Shown here one piece after another: positions 63,916-64,000 of a stretch of DNA of 64,000 nt. Made by a program: the position numbers and the translations under genes. The DNA lies in assembly GCA_947496705.1 (NCBI GenBank), contig CANMDW010000001.1, forward strand, positions 248,001 to 312,000. Reading direction: 5' to 3'. Positions within the stretch are counted from its first letter, which is position 1. The number at the start of each line of letters is the position of its first letter. This stretch comes from an uncultured Aquimarina sp. (GTDB lineage: Bacteria; Bacteroidota; Bacteroidia; Flavobacteriales; Flavobacteriaceae). The notes below the pieces were generated by a model. That model saw only the letters and a program-made list of their open reading frames with translations, was not told where the DNA came from and searched no databases.

Positions 63916-64000
63916 ATGAGACCAACCACAACCACAGTATCCTTTATAAGGATCGTATTTCTTATTGTATCAATGATAAGTGTTGCCCAGGTAGTAAACG
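63916..64000 (+). CDS. Start of an exported protein (cut by the window)
   Basis: ATG 63916 begins MRPTTTTVSFIRIVFLIVSMISVAQVVN, a likely signal peptide; only 28 codons are in the window. Function cannot be told. Confidence 0.5.
   Translation, partial: MRPTTTTVSFIRIVFLIVSMISVAQVVN

Overview
The window reads as chromosomal DNA of a marine Flavobacteriaceae bacterium (Aquimarina-like; the genus is inference). It is AT-rich and genes start with little or no Shine-Dalgarno. Many promoters match the Bacteroidetes -7 motif TAnnTTTG, some with a -33 TTTG about 19-22 nt upstream. It carries family-typical genes: hybrid two-component systems (HTCS), T9SS sorting domains, DUF3078, DUF2480, IPExxxVDY, a viroplasmin-RNase H fusion and a long PurF. 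No tRNA, rRNA, CRISPR or transposase gene was seen.

Layout. 1-2.5 kb: a 5' part of a TPR protein diverges from a membrane GAF/AraC regulator. 2.9-9.1 kb: a tandem family of collagen-like lipoproteins (four intact, one with an internal stop), two tiny homologous membrane peptides, and near-palindromic hairpins between copies. 9.2-18 kb: two paralogous 1.33-kaa HTCS proteins and a small AraC protein. 18.3-20.2 kb: a repeat/kelch lipoprotein. 20.4-20.9 kb, minus strand: three unlisted short genes for double-glycine-leader peptides. 21-23.6 kb: a DUF2721 protein, a PAS histidine kinase and a single-domain response regulator. 23.7-32.6 kb: housekeeping genes (pyk, rnc, fabF, acpP, purN, RNase H, a PfkB kinase, purF). 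32.9-35.3 kb: two M43 metalloproteases around a nested mobile hairpin. 35.3-42.2 kb: a DUF4377 lipoprotein, sufE/sufT-like genes, DUF2480, two DUF3078 proteins, hflX and an EEP hydrolase. 42.3-59.5 kb: a frameshifted lipoprotein, two very large T9SS cargo proteins, a hybrid kinase with Hpt, a TPP riboswitch before a TonB-dependent receptor, a Rieske-like lipoprotein, greA, a HIT protein and a thioesterase. 59.5-64 kb: a small lipoprotein candidate, xth, an OmpA lipoprotein, a small secreted protein and the start of another exported protein.

The most unusual content lies outside the long genes. (1) Three tandem peptides share a leader ending KIVGGG or QIIGGG and all end in Ser-Pro. No maturation or export gene is visible beside them. 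(2) Several intergenic regions hold arrays of different dyad-symmetric motifs at a fixed pitch: 21 bp at 53104-53346 and at about 62801-63060, about 42 bp at 4333-4760, and 22 bp in a short one at 60205-60276. (3) A 66-bp perfect-ended hairpin has inserted in a MITE-like repeat whose uninterrupted counterpart is present about 26 kb away. (4) A 210-230 bp structured repeat occurs upstream of greA and xth with stems that differ in sequence but keep pairing.

Functionally the window is rich in surface and sensory genes: lipoproteins, T9SS cargo, HTCS sensors and a riboswitch-controlled importer. They alternate with conserved housekeeping blocks. All calls come from reading the sequence; no database search was run.
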